Source: Carallia brachiata (taxonomy: Eukaryota > Streptophyta > Magnoliopsida > Malpighiales > Rhizophoraceae). From it: 64,000 nucleotides of DNA. The stretch is from assembly GCA_021464245.1 (NCBI GenBank), contig JADCRB010000016.1, positions 5,139,250-5,203,249 of the forward strand, read 5' to 3'. Of this stretch, positions 1 through 12,320 are shown in pieces. Every line of letters begins with the position of its first letter. The stretch's first letter is position 1. The notes below the pieces were generated by a model that saw only the letters and a program-made list of their open reading frames with translations, was not told the origin of the DNA and made no database searches. The translations under genes and the position numbers were made by a program.

Positions 1-97
1 CCGCAACCTCCGGAGACTGGGCCGCAGACTTTTCCTCGGCGTCCTTACCCACGGAGCCCACTTGGCGCTGCGTGGGTCGATTTTGCTGATTGTTCAT
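1..97 (-). CDS. N-terminus of an unidentified protein (partial)
   Basis: The reading frame starts at an ATG on the minus strand (first base at 97) and stays open to the window edge, giving 32 codons. It begins MNNQQNRPTQRQ and continues with a polar stretch rich in Q, E, K, S and A. Base composition is clearly more GC-rich than the AT-rich DNA beside it, as expected of plant coding sequence. The ATG is preceded by the purine-rich context GGCAA, and a telo-box lies ten bases further upstream. No domain is visible in so short a piece, and I do not recognise the family; the low-complexity polar start suggests a disordered N-terminus. The call rests on composition, start context and telo-box, not on homology. 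Confidence 0.55.
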   Translation of the reverse strand, partial: MNNQQNRPTQRQVGSVGKDAEEKSAAQSPEVA

Positions 98-106
98 TTG
101 CCAAAC

Positions 107-114
107 AAACCCTA
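107..114 (-). promoter_or_regulatory. telo-box (AAACCCTA)
   Basis: AAACCCTA lies about 10 bp upstream of the minus-strand ATG at 97. In plants this motif is typical of promoters and 5' leaders of translation and cell-growth genes. A second copy-like motif (AGGGTTTTC) is near 338. The regulatory role is inferred. Confidence 0.45.
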
Positions 115-117
115 GCC

Positions 118-141
<24 letters not shown>
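118..141. repeat. (TA)n microsatellite
   Basis: Uninterrupted TA dinucleotides followed by AAAT repeats lie in the presumed 5' leader or promoter of the gene at 1..97. A second TA run is at about 756-782, inside the MULE-like element. Confidence 0.9.
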
Positions 142-151
<10 letters not shown>

Positions 152-652
152 TATTATGATAAGATAGATACACGAAGAGAGAGAGGAAGTGAATGTGAGT
201 GGAGCAAAAGTCTCAATTGAGGGCGACAGGTATCACTGTGGTGAGAGAAGAAGTGGGGTTAGTGTGACTTAACACAGCAAATCAAAAGAAAAAAAAAAAA
301 ACACAAAGGAATTCCATTAGCGTCGTTTTTGGCTTTTTAGGGTTTTCGTTGCGTGGTTAAGATTCCAGGTATTGGGGATGCTTCCTCTCTCTACACTCCC
401 AAAAACTTATTTTTTTATGTTTCTAAGTTTTTTTTTATCAGTAAAAAATATGCATCGCGAGCATAACAATTACCGTATGTGTGGGTCGAGATTAGAGTTA
501 GTATTACTGTCTTCGTTTAATCTATACTATTGGTAGATATCCATTATCCAAAATACTATTAAACCTGGACGTGACTCATCCAGACTGAGCTTAACGTAGA
601 CGAGTCATGAATCAACACTTGTGCGTGGGTAGTTTTGCTGTTAGGCGTGAGA

Positions 653-755
653 CTAGGTTGCATAGATACGGATACAGTGATACGGATATGGCAGACGCAA
701 ATACGACGATATATCAATTTTAAAAAAATTAAGATATGGATACAATATAAACAAG

Positions 756-786
<31 letters not shown>

Positions 787-1292
787 TAAAATAAAATATA
801 AATTATAACTTAAAATACAACATATATAAGTTTAATTTTTATTACTAAAATAAATCTTATAAAATATATTCTTTACGTATATTCAAAATCTCACAATACA
901 TATTAAATAATAAATATCAATTAGAAATTATAAACTTTAAAAAAAAAAATTCAAATCTTTCCCTCTATCCTCCATTTGAATTTAAAAAAAAAATAAAGAA
1001 AAAAAACTAGAAGAGGCCGGCTGATGGGGATAGCTTATCGCCTATCATGTCAGGCAACATGGCATACCTTTTCATTTTTTCTCCTTTTTTTATAAATATT
1101 TTTAGCAGTGTCCACGTGTTTAAAACATGTCTTTAGCATGTCATTAGCGTGTTCGATTCGTGTCTGATTTTTTTTAAAAAAATTTTTTTACAGACACTTT
1201 TTGTCGTGTTGGATACGCGTCTGTGCCGTGTCCGAGACGTGTCTATGTTCGACATGGACACTTCCTTAAAATGCACATGTCTGTGCATCCTT
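653..1292. mobile_element. MULE-like non-autonomous element with 9-bp TSD
   Basis: The element is bounded by a perfect 9-bp direct repeat, GGCGTGAGA, at 644-652 and 1293-1301. Its termini are imperfect inverted repeats: CTAGGTTGCATAGATA at the left, and AAGGATGCACAGACAT when the right end is read on the other strand. The sub-terminal DNA is rich in GTGTC/GACAC-type motifs (around 1195-1265), and the centre is AT-rich with a (TA)n run. A 9-bp target duplication is the hallmark of Mutator-like elements. There is no coding capacity; the short ORF at 1149-1421 crosses the right boundary and is not real. Confidence 0.65.
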
Positions 1293-1301
1293 GGCGTGAG
1301 A

Positions 1302-2490
1302 GGATATTGTCTTCAATTTGCATGGACTGAAATTCAAACTCGAGTCAAACGTAAGAGAAGCACACTAAAGTACCACCAAACAGCCGTCTTAGGTGAAAGT
1401 TATTTTTTATCGGGACTCTAAATTTTTGTTGATCAATTAATTAAATTTATCTTCTTATTTGTACAAAATATATTATGTTCGCGTAATGAACTTGGAAAGT
1501 GCTTGAGTTTCGCCGTTAAGAGTATTATATTTTTCCCTTGCTGAGAGCCACAATAACTTATTTGTTTTTTTTTTTTTGTAATCATTATCACGTTCTTCTA
1601 TACAAGGTCGAGAGAAATGTTTGATATACTTGCATATCTTGAGCAGATGGTCATTTGGATAAAATTTGGAGATTAATTTGCACAATGAAAGTAGAAGAAA
1701 AAAAAAAACAAATGTACTTTATGCATATTAGTTATTGAATTCACGAATTAACAGTGCATAGCGCTGGCAGTTAAAACTAGTGTCTCATTATTCCTCAAAA
1801 TAAAAGATTTGCAAAATATTATTAAAATAAATTATGAAATGATTTTTTATTATTCCTTGAAATAATAAAAGCATTTCTTAAACATGTGCATGTATCTGAG
1901 CAACAAAGTGAGACGCACGTTAACAAAATTATAAAATCTATTAAAGGAAGCATAAATTACAACAAAATAGATACATATCCTTGACCTTATACACAATCAG
2001 GATTGCACTCACACAAAACGCATTTATAATTTTTTTTGTTCAAATGTGTTAATAAAAGTTTCATTACATATTGAAATTTATTTTATAATACTGTATTATT
2101 ACAAGTAATATAATTATAGTATTAATCTATATGTGATAATAGTAATATAACAATAGTATTAATCTGTATGGCTAGTTCAATTAATTCATGTTTGCTTCCA
2201 ACCGTAGCAACATCTTACACACACCTATATATTGTTGGACAACTTACATTTGCTTATTGCTTTAAGTTATTAATTAATTTTCATGCTATACGATTGTTAG
2301 GTACGTGTCCTCTAACTACTTGATTTACCACCCATCTTAGGTACTTTTGGGACCGACAATTAATATTAGAGCTGGTCTCTGTGTTACCAATTTCACCACC
2401 TAGAGTCGATCCTAAGCTCTCTTACTACCTGTGCGTCACCCCAAGAGTGGCAACTCTCTTAGAATTCTCATATTTTATGGTACAAATTTT
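1302..2490. other. AT-rich spacer
   Basis: I see no gene, RNA or bounded repeat here. There are homopolymer runs and an AT-rich stretch around 2040-2160. The ORF on the minus strand at 1473-1685 has no recognisable motif. Confidence 0.6.
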
Positions 2491-2508
2491 AGTTATTAAA
2501 AAAACAAA

Positions 2509-3410
2509 ATGATTATGTACCTTCAATGTTATGATTCAACTGTTTGGTCTATTATTTCTCAAGGTCCTATAAAAATTACCAAAATTGAAAATGGAGTTAT
2601 TGTCATCTCAAAAGATTTCAAAATCCAAAATCCAAAATCCAAAATGCAAAATCTTAATTCAAAGCCAAATACTTGCTTTATTGTGTCATGAATCCAAATG
2701 AGTACAGTCATATCTCTTTTTATCAATTAGCCAAAAAAATATGAGATAACTTTATCGTGACATATGAGAGAACTACCCAAGTTAAGGACACTAGGATTAA
2801 TAGTATTATGTGTGAATATAAATTATTTGAGATAGGTAGTGATAGAATTGTTACCGAAATCTATTTTATATTCACTAACATTGTTAATCCTTTAAGAAAT
2901 GTTAAAAGAAAATATGGATAATAAAAACACATAAAAAAGTTGCTAAGGTCACTTCTAAACTTATGGTCTACAAAAGATATTGCAATTTCGAAGTCAAAGA
3001 ATCTAAATACCTTGTATTAAACAAGTTAGTGGAATTATTGCTCACCTATGAGATGACATGCAAAAACAAACTGTAGAGTAAAAGAAAGATGTGGCGTTGA
3101 AGTCCTCTACCTTGCCTACAAAAGAAGTTGACAATGATTATGATGAGAAAGACAAGGACCATTGCTCATTTAATGAGCAAGAGCAAGAAAAGTTTGCGAT
3201 GCTTGCACTAAAGTTCTCAAAATTCTTGAAAAAGAAAAAATAATATGGTCGAAAGCCACTCAAGCATTCTACAGAAGGCGAAAGTCCAAAAAAAAAAGAT
3301 CATTTGTTACAAATGTGAAAAAAAACGTGGGGACAATTCCCATTAGTCATTAGAAGCTGAAACTGCATTGGTAGCTAAGAAATAGCTCACTCTTGCTTGA
3401 CTGATGATTT
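2509..3410 (+). pseudogene. Ty1/copia gag remnant
   Basis: Translated pieces in shifting frames resemble the gag of a Ty1/copia element (UBN2-type). A start reading MIMYLQCYDSTVWSIISQGP is followed by pieces resembling the helical gag core (for example an LAKKI-containing piece near 2727 and a VTYERTTQVKDTRI-like piece near 2757). An acidic/lysine-rich stretch follows, and a degraded CCHC zinc knuckle, CYKCEKK then RGDNSH, lies around 3305-3343 and ends in a stop. There are several stops and frameshifts, and no protease, integrase, RT or LTR is visible nearby. This is therefore an old truncated copy. It is not obviously related to the two minus-strand copia elements at 21 and 51-56 kb. Confidence 0.6.
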
Positions 3411-5866
3411 TCTAGAAATGTTTATAACGAGTTCTAAAGGCGTTGAACTTGTTATTTAGTTAAACGTAGGAGTAAATCTTACTAGTTGTCTAATGCATTT
3501 TATTTTGAATTGTCTTCCAAGCATTCCGCACAAGGTATTATTTTTTATTGCTTTTTTTAACATCAACTTCTATAAAGGAAATGAAGAGGTCCTCGACATT
3601 TTCTAGCCATATATCGTCAAATTCGACCTCAAACACCACTTTCTCAGTCATAGAAATGGCTTGACTTGATTACACCAAATATAATTAGAACTAAGGGAAT
3701 ATAATCAGGTCACACAATAGAGAAAAGAATGAATAAAGTGACAAAGAAAGTATTCAAATTAATAGGTTCATACTTGTAGTAGTGTTCAGATTGGTTTAAC
3801 AAGCCTAGAGGTGAAATGCATAAACACCATTACTCAAACCATAACAATTTATATACTTAACAAACAATGAAATAAATGAGCAAAGAATCAAAGAGATCAA
3901 TTATACAATGAGTTACTAAAATGCTATACCCAAGATCAATGTGATATCAGAGAACAACAAGAATCAAAGAAAACTGTGGATATATTATCATTTTTTTTTC
4001 CACAAATAACCACTGATCACTTGACCATAAGCTCATCAAAACTATTCTTGGTGAGACAACATTGGACAATATAACCATTCATTATATTAGTAACTACATT
4101 TGCTAGATGAAGACTTGTTAAATACTAATAACACATGTGGACACCAACTACAATCAAGGGGGTAGGATGAAGAAAATAAAATAAGAAAGCTACATCACAT
4201 AAATCAATTTATACAATTGCTTTAACTAATACGACCATTCAAACTTGCAGTCAAATACAACTATCATTCCTACTGAAGAATGTGAGGCTGGGGCCTCTCT
4301 CAACAATGTTCTATATTAATAAATATTATAATCTCCTATACAACAATTCCATAACATGAGAGACGATACAAGGGATAAGAAGAACAAAACAACGCATACC
4401 CATTAAGACTAATCTTCGAAATCTCCAATCCACACAAATCCAAAACAACCACAACATTATCCTTTCAATACTAGATTTAGAAAACATTAAAAGAACTTCC
4501 AAACATTTAATAGCCAAGAAATGAAAAAGAATTGAACCTTAAACTGATGCGGGATGGAAGCATGGAAAATAAGATAATCAAAGGCCAACACTCGATTGAG
4601 CCTTTAGAGGTTTCCAAATCCAGTAGAGGAAAGATAACAAGTCTCAACAGAGAACTTTTATTGACATATTTGCTAAAATTAATAAAACTGTATGGAACTG
4701 AACCTTAGGCTTACACACTTATTTATAATAATTTCAAAACTTATCAACTAAACAATCCTAATTAATAAGTAAAAGCTAAAAAGGAAACTAAATCAAACTA
4801 TTACATATTTCCCTAATAAAAAAAACTTAATGACCAAGTATTATAGAATATTTTTAACTAAAACTCCTAAATAATCTAAAATAAATTGTAAAATTGTAAT
4901 AATAAAAATTACAAAGTTAATTGGAGAATAATTGAACTTCTTTCAAGAGACATAAAAAAAAATCAGAGTAACCAAATGAGATGGACAAAGAATTTGGATG
5001 AACAAAATAACAAAATACATCGAAGAAGTTGCCAAACCTCAAATTGGGGAGTATGGAAGATGGGCTAGGGATTTGGGAGAAAAAGATGCTAGACCATACA
5101 AGTTGGGAAAGCACAGCAAAAAGGCGTGAAGACTGGATAAATGTAGGGAGAAAGAGAGAGAATCAAAGGGCCATAGGAAGAGGACGTGTGAAAAAAGAGC
5201 AAGAAGAGAGAGAAAAGTTGGGAAAAGAGAAGTGCTTAGAGAGAGAAGAAGTCGGGGATCAGAAATATCAAAAGGAAAGTCTCTTTTTGCTGGTCCAAAA
5301 GTTGTTTTCTTTTTTAAGAAGTACTTTCTGTTTAGGAAAGAAAAACAAAAATGCATGCACTTTGCCAAACGTAGTTTTTATTTGAAAACAAATGAAAAAT
5401 GGAAAACGTAAACAATACCAAATAGGCCTTATGTGTTGTACACTTCTTTCTCATGTCTGATCACTCTCCCTTTCTCTCCTATTGTCTTATTAGCATATAA
5501 CAAAATGAAACAATATTCAAATTATACTATTATGGAAGGAAAGGAGATTCAAATTCAAGATGAATGGAAATTTTCTTGGTACTGTCCCAAAAGTCGAGAA
5601 ATAGAAAAAAAATTTATTTAGAAAAATTGTAACTCCAAAAAATGGAATTTAAGTGAATTTAATATATTATTACTTTCACTACTTGTTCAGTTGTTGTTTT
5701 TCTAGTAACTTCAACTGCCTTATTGTAGCTTTCTTCTTCTTTCGTTTCTGCCATTTTTTGTTCTTCTTTTGAGCTTTGGTGAGTTGTTGTTCCATTTTAA
5801 AAGTATAGAAACAACATTCAATACTAATAGTGAAATCTCCAACAAGAAAAAGAAAAGAAGAATGTG
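3411..5866. other. AT-rich region without a supportable gene
   Basis: Several short ORFs occur (4326-4517 -, 4917-5114 -, 5029-5385 +), but none shows a recognisable domain. The last is purine-rich, low-complexity sequence. A 37-codon minus-strand frame near 3545-3656, starting MTEKVVFEVEFDDIW, looks protein-like but is isolated. Confidence 0.5.
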
Positions 5867-6190
5867 AAAGATAAATAAAAAAGATGTATCTAGATGTGAA
5901 ACTTTGGCAGTCTATTATGCATTCAAGTTGACCTTTCAAGATGCAATCATGGCAACAACATGAGTGTCCACTATAAACTATATCAAATTCATCAGTTTTC
6001 CTAACCCGAGTTGGCAAACAATAGTGAAAAAGACAAATAAAAAGATGTATCTGGACATAAAACTTAAGCAACTTATTATGTATTCAAGCTAATCCTTTCA
6101 AGATGCAATCATAGCAATAAAATAAGTGTCCACAAGAAATTATGACAAATTCATCATCTTTCCTAAACCAAGTTTTGGACTGAAAACAAA
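5867..6190. repeat. Diverged ~163-bp tandem duplication
   Basis: The block 5867-6029 is repeated at about 6030-6190. Both contain GATGCAATCAT followed by AGTGTCCAC, and both contain AAATTCATCA. On the minus strand each repeat translates to a related peptide: DEFVIISCGH then YDCILKG in the 6190-side unit, and DEFDIVYSGH then HDCILKG in the other. Two RING-like half motifs in tandem may be remnants of a duplicated exon, but no complete zinc-binding domain is present. Confidence 0.55.
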
Positions 6191-6638
6191 GTGCTAGCCC
6201 TAATGAAAATGATAAAAGTCTTGATACTAACAAAGTTTGTACTTTCCAAACTATCATCCAACTTGGCATATCTCTTTACTTTATTGAGATGTATTATCCA
6301 AGATAATGCCTCTTGGCTCCACTAAAGAGCAGGGAATTATGGATAGTTAATAATTTTGAATCGTAAAAATTAAAATAATGAATATGCTACTATTCAAAAA
6401 GTATACCTTGCCATCATACACACGGAGAGAGGGAACTAAAGATACGAAAGCATAACATGCACAAAAGAGTTAAAAAAAAAAAATTATAGACATAGTAGGA
6501 AAAATAGGAGATGCCACAATGGAATGAGGTATAGGTGCTAAAAGAGAAGACACGCTCACCTTCAGCAAAAGCCTTTTAGAAATGATGGAATTAGATATAG
6601 GTGCTGGGATTTTTATGTCCAAAAAGAGCTTTAAAAGG

Positions 6639-6765
6639 GATAAGTAAAAAATTTAGTCCTATACATTTGATGTTTTTGCAATTAAGTCATATATGTTTAG
6701 GTCATTTCAATTGAGTCCCAAATGTTAATGGATTCATTTCAATTGATTGACAATAATATGAAGAT
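6639..6765 (+). repeat. Solo MULE terminal-repeat-like sequence
   Basis: The sequence starts GGGATAAG, continues with TTTAGTCCTATACATTTG, and later has CATTTCAATTGAGTCCC and AATGTTAATGG. It closely follows the terminal inverted repeat of the large MULE at 47041/58762, which reads GGGATAAG, TTAGTCTTATACATTTG, CATTTCAATTGAGTCTT. I found no convincing inverted partner, so it is a solo end or the edge of a decayed relative. Confidence 0.45.
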
Positions 6766-7810
6766 TTCTCCTATAACAAGAGCTCTTTGATTCACAAAAA
6801 ATGGAAAATTAAAAAAAAAATTTGTTGCCCTTTATGTAATTCTAAAGCAAAAATGTAAAATGACACATAAATTAGGCTCTTCTGTCAAATATTTTGAAAG
6901 CAAATCTTGTGTTATATATATCAATAATTCAAAAGTATATTATAATGAGTTACACTTTTTCATACCGCAAGTAATTGAGTGCAAAATCTATCATATGAGG
7001 AACATCGCTTATTGATCTTGGAGCATGATGTTAGTTTCATTCAAAGGAGCCACCATCAATGAAGATACTGTGAAATAATCATTTAAAAGAGAGCCAACAT
7101 TAGAAGTTGAAACAAACATGGTAATGAGATACCCATAGTTATTTTATAATGATAGATAAGTTTGTGTCAAAAATGAGGACGAATTTTTTGAAGGGGCTAG
7201 ATTGTGATCAAGCTCATTTCTCAAGCTCTCATTTCAAGCCCTCCCTACTATCATCTATCTCCTCCCAACCAATCACGATAACTCTGCCCTACCTCATAAT
7301 TCAAGCTCTTATTCTCTTTCTTTTTTCGTTTGTCCCTCTTTCCTTCTAGCTTGAGTTTCTAATCCCTAATTGAATTTTAATTTGCACCCATTCACAACGT
7401 AAGTCCCAATTGAAAAATCACTAAAGGTTGTATGCACAAGGAAGTGATTTGACAAGACTAAAACTTGGAATGAATGATTTTCCAAGAACATAATTTTTAG
7501 TTTGTGAATTTCAAATTTAAAAAGAGCTTTTGTGTGTTCTTATTTTAATTTCGGTTAGACGGATATTCAAATTAATTTGTTAAGTTAGTATGAAGATCAA
7601 GTAACTTCAATATATTGTTGAAAAAGTGAAGAATGGAAGGATTTGAGTTTATTTGAGGAACGAAATGAAAACTTGAAAGTTTTGGTCAATTTGTCTATGT
7701 TTGAATTGAATTGGGTATACCCATTGTCCACTTTGAAGTTTAATGCGAAAACTATTGGTTTCGAAAATAGTGTTAAATTGGAAATAAAGAATTGCTTATA
7801 GTCGTGTATC

Positions 7811-8193
7811 AAACGCTGTTATCTTTAAGTCAATATTCACTCTTTATATGTGTACCAGAGTACCAGCAAATTTTGGCACAGGGTAAAATGAAGCCCCTAG
7901 TTTGCACTATGCACTTGTGAAATCTTGAATAAAGAAAAGTTTATAGCTTGGATAAAATTATTTTAATTATTTAATAATTTTTTTGTAGTTTAGACAATTT
8001 TTCCAATTATTTTTATCTCTTATGTGATCAAGGAGGACTACTATATATATAGAAGTCTAAGGATTACTTTAAAAGAGATGTCAATTGATTTCAATAGACA
8101 CAACCAACTTAATGTATCTTTTATTCTGAAGACATCTTTCCTTAACTTCCAAGTAACCACCTTTAGTGTCTTTTTAATTTATGAAAATTCACC
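7811..8193. repeat. Diverged direct repeat, copy A
   Basis: Related along its length to 11015-11408. Shared landmarks are ATCTTTAAGT, TTGCACTATGCACTTGTGAAA, a TATATATA run, AAAAGAGATGTCA and GTGTCTTTTTAATTTAT. The TATATATAGAAG stretch resembles the promoter part of an LTR. The two copies could be old LTRs of one element or two solo copies; no TG..CA ends or target duplication are clear. Confidence 0.5.
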
Positions 8194-11014
8194 AATAATC
8201 TCCCATCAATTTAGAAAAATTGAAAATATAATAGATTCTCGACAATCTTGAAAATCAAATACATAAGTAACAGTATCTTACAATTGATCCATTATATAAT
8301 AAAAGTATTTATTACAACATATTTGAATACTATGATAGATAAGTTTTGAACATATATTCTAACTAATATGAGGTGCAAACATTTTATATAGGCAGACTAA
8401 GTGTCCTCACCATAAAACACTTTTTGAGGTACAAAAAACTCCTCAAATAGTAATTGACGCAATTAAAAGCATTGTATTTATATTCTCTTCATGATTGTTT
8501 CAAAGTCGAGTCCTTTAATTTTTTGAAACTGCCCACATCCACATTCATATAGGCAGACTAAGTGTCCTCGCCATAAAACACTTTTCAAAGTTTGTTAAAA
8601 GTCATTAAATTCAGCTTTATACTATGAGTACCATATAACTTTAGGATGTATGCTATTAATTATAATGCTTGAATCATGCTTATCTCATTGAACTTAAGAC
8701 TTAATATTGTATCAAACCTTGAGTAGAGGTTTTATCACGAGTGGTTTATAAGTATGGGTTTGAGACTCATCCCTTTAATGTCTTGGTCAATAGGACATCA
8801 ACCCTTCTAAATTTGATTGATCCACATGTTCTTAAGGGTCTTTTATATATAATTACTAAAAGGTACCTTAACCTAATAATTAACATAACATCATTTCAAT
8901 TGAAAGATTATAGTAGCGATGTTTATTTTTACCATTAACCTTAGGTACATTTTTTATCCTTAAACAACTTTTAAGATTAGCAGTTGCTATATAAGAATTT
9001 TAATTTTCATAAATGAGAGCACACCATTGCACTAGATAGAGAATTATATGTTTCTTTGATTCTTTATGTGCTTTAGTTCTTCTTTATTTTAACTTTAAAT
9101 AATAACAATTTCTTGGACATCAATCGCACGTAATTGCCTCTTGTTGTTGTTACCCTCCCCTTGACCCCATAACGTTAGCAAGCATGACAGATACATTGCT
9201 CTTGGGATGCAATCTTTTTCAATTTTGAAATAACAAAAGGAATTATTAAGAAGAATTTATAATTCCTTAAAAGATACTGCCTTTTCTTTCATGAGATAAT
9301 AACTATTACACAAAGGTAGTGTATTACAAAAGAAATTTATAGTTTTTCCTTACATGCTACCTAATTGTCTTTTTAGTGTTGGGTATATACATTAAAAAAG
9401 CAAGGCCCACGGCTATCTAATCTAAAGTTAAGTAATTCAGTTTACCATGCATATAGGACCCTAATATGAACTATTCCAATATATACAACAACCTTCATTT
9501 GATTAAAAGAATTATGAATTCCTTTAAAAGTTGTGCCACTTTATTTAAATGATAACATTTTTTTTATTAATTTCGTTTTTATAACTAACCACCAAAATAA
9601 TTGTTATTGTGGTTAATTGTCCTCATATACTATGAAAGGATCTATGTTCTTAGCCAATGAACACTACTTTTGATTATTTTTTTTTTAAAAAAAACCTTAG
9701 TTATAAATTTATAACTTTGTAAAAATACCTACAAGACTAATCAATCAAAGGTGACAAATTTGCTCAAAAAAAAAAAATAGAGGATATAATTTACATAAGA
9801 TGCCCACAATTTAATTGTTACAAATGGTCTTGCGGTTACAATGGCTATTTTAACTGCTTGTGCCTTTTAATCAGTTCGATACAACCCTTGCGCTTGTGAT
9901 ATGACTCTCCCGGCCGACATAATTTATAGTATCCTTACGTACATTGGCATCCAGTTATATAATTATTACATGACTACCTAAGTGCCTGCTAGCTTCAAAT
10001 AATAAAATTAAATAAAAGATCAAAAGTCACATATAAGTAACTTCAATGCAAACTATATAGACCAAGAATCATGTGAAGACAAAAAGTTGTAAATTTTATG
10101 GTTTTATGATGCATGCATAACTATGTATGGGTGTATATAGATAGGACATGTGTATTACCAAAGAAACCAAGTCAACTGATTCTTCTTTATTATTAAGGAT
10201 ATCCAAACGCTTAATTATAATCTTAAGTTATCATATTAAAAACTGTGATTGTCATTCTTCAAGTCATTTATGTCGACACTAACGTTGTAGAATCCACACG
10301 CAAAATTATTATGTTCTCTACTAGGAAACAAACTAGTAAACAAACTGTATTATTATTAAAAGGTTTAAATAATATACAATAGTCAATATTAGAACCTTCC
10401 TTTTTTAAATAATAATAATATTGGATTTACAATTCCAATTTGTTGTTTCCTTTCAAAAAGCCCTGCCTCTTGTACATATAAGGAATTGAAATTCCTTTCT
10501 CATGGCTCTTCATAGCTAAATAACAATTATGGAGCAATTGAGCGTAAGAATAAACAATTGTTTATGTCATCAACATGTAATTGCCTAAAAGAACTGCCAC
10601 CTTTTATTGTTGTTTAATATACATTAGAAAAAAGGGTATCCCTCTTTTACCCAAGTAATTACCAACATGTTTCTATGGTTCTACATCCACCAAAGGCACT
10701 TTTATAACCTGCCCCCCTCCCCAAATTTTTTTTACTAAGACTATGGTTCCTATGAGGCAATGTTATTATGGAAAGGTCTATTACTATTTTAGTTTCAAAC
10801 CACAAACAATTATTCTTGATCACAATTCACAAAAATCATGTAACCATAAAAATTGTTCAAGTATACAAAGACATGCCTTAATCTATTAAGAACTTACTTG
10901 ACCTTTTCAAGACATCAAAGACTTCAAAAATTTTAGTCACAAAAATATTGTCTTAAGATTGTTAGAATCAAAAAGAGAGTTAGACTGAAAATGAAAGAAT
11001 TGTTTCATATCATG
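8194..11014. other. AT-rich region between the direct repeats
   Basis: I see no gene. A roughly 38-bp direct repeat is present (CAGACTAAGTGTCCTC then CCATAAAACACTTTT) at about 8392-8430 and 8551-8589. Loose repeats of AATTCCTTTAAAAG-like and GTAATTGCCT-like sequence recur between 9130 and 10620. No protease, RT or integrase motif was found that would make this the interior of a retrotransposon. Confidence 0.5.
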
Positions 11015-11408
11015 TAACGAATGCCACTATCTTTAAGTAGATATTCGCTCTCTATTTGTGCACTAAAATACCAGCGAATTCCCTCATAGAATAAAATAAA
11101 TCATCTAAATTGCACTATGCACTTGTGAAAACTAGAATAGAGAAAAGTTTGTAGTTTGGACAAAATTGTTTTAATTGTCTAATTTTTTTTACAGTAGAAT
11201 CTTAGACGATTGGTCCATCTATTTTTAACTCTTCTCTATGATCAAAGAGGATTACCATATATATAAAATTCTAAGGGTTGCTGTTAAAAGAGATGTCACT
11301 TGGTTTCAATAGAAACAACCTATTTAATGTGTCTTTTATTAAAGTACATTTTTCTTTAACTTTCAATTAACCACCCTTCGTGTCTTTTTAATTTATAAAA
11401 ATTCATCA
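11015..11408. repeat. Diverged direct repeat, copy B
   Basis: Partner of 7811-8193, about 3.2 kb away in the same orientation. It carries the same TTGCACTATGCACTTGTGAAA core and the TATATATA motif, with many substitutions and small indels. Confidence 0.5.
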
Positions 11409-12204
11409 ACAAAAACTTGTAGGAAGTTTCAAAATAAAGGCTATGTTACATAAGTAAATTCTTAAAGAAGAAAAAAATGTTGAATTGATGGCTAAATTTA
11501 GGCTAGTTTTTTGGATGTTAACTAATGAGCGACATCTATTTTGATAATCTTAATTAAATACTGGGCTGATGATTATATATTAATCAATTTAATGTTGACT
11601 TAGTAGACTTGTATGTACACTTCTACAAAAACATTCAAGGTCAATACAATTTAAAAGTACTTTTAGTAAATCTTCGAAGCCTGTTGATTAGTTTATGGCA
11701 GTTTAGGAAAATGTGCATGCTTCAAACTATAAGATTTTATATTTGAACAGAGAGTGGGCCATGACGTGTCAGCTTAGGGAGTCCAAAGGGCAATTCCATT
11801 AGTTTCAGTTTCTTTTGTCATTTTCATTTATCTTTGTATTGATTTTATGTTTCTGTTTGTACTCTTTATAGGTTTGATGGATGCTATACCACCAACTTCA
11901 CAACCATAGTTGCAATAGCACTTTTTCTTCCGTTTTATAAATGATTATAATATATTTACTACTTAGTAAAGAGTAACCAATTTCTACAAATTTGATTAAT
12001 TTACGAGTAATTGACTTGGTAAATATTTCTAAAAGAAGTAAAACACCATTGATGTAGAGAGTGGTTTAAAACATAAACTAAACCTAACAATTTAACATAT
12101 AAAAAGTTGCACAGAAATTTCATGTAACATTTTCTTTTTCGTGCTTATAAAGATCTAATAAATTCCCTGTCTATAAGCCACACTCCAAAATCTCAACCTA
12201 AGTC

Positions 12205-12320
12205 TCTTAGAGGATACTCCAATGGTTAAAGCTAAGACTTATATTCTAAAGGTATTAGGTTCAAATCCTAAGAATGACATATGATTGAGATTCTTTTTAT
12301 CTTGTTTGATTTGACAATTT
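12205..12320 (+). mobile_element. Possible tRNA-derived SINE
   Basis: A B-box-like motif, GGTTCAAATCC (12258-12268), follows an A-box-like stretch (ATGGTTAAAGCTAAG) at about 12222-12236. The spacing is about right for an internal RNA polymerase III promoter in a tRNA head. A short T/A-rich tail follows. It does not fold as a functional tRNA by eye, and no target duplication was found. Confidence 0.4.

Noticed and set aside
5029..5385. 118-codon plus ORF and 109-codon overlapping minus ORF
   Set aside because: Low-complexity GAGAGA-type sequence open on both strands, without a conserved motif.
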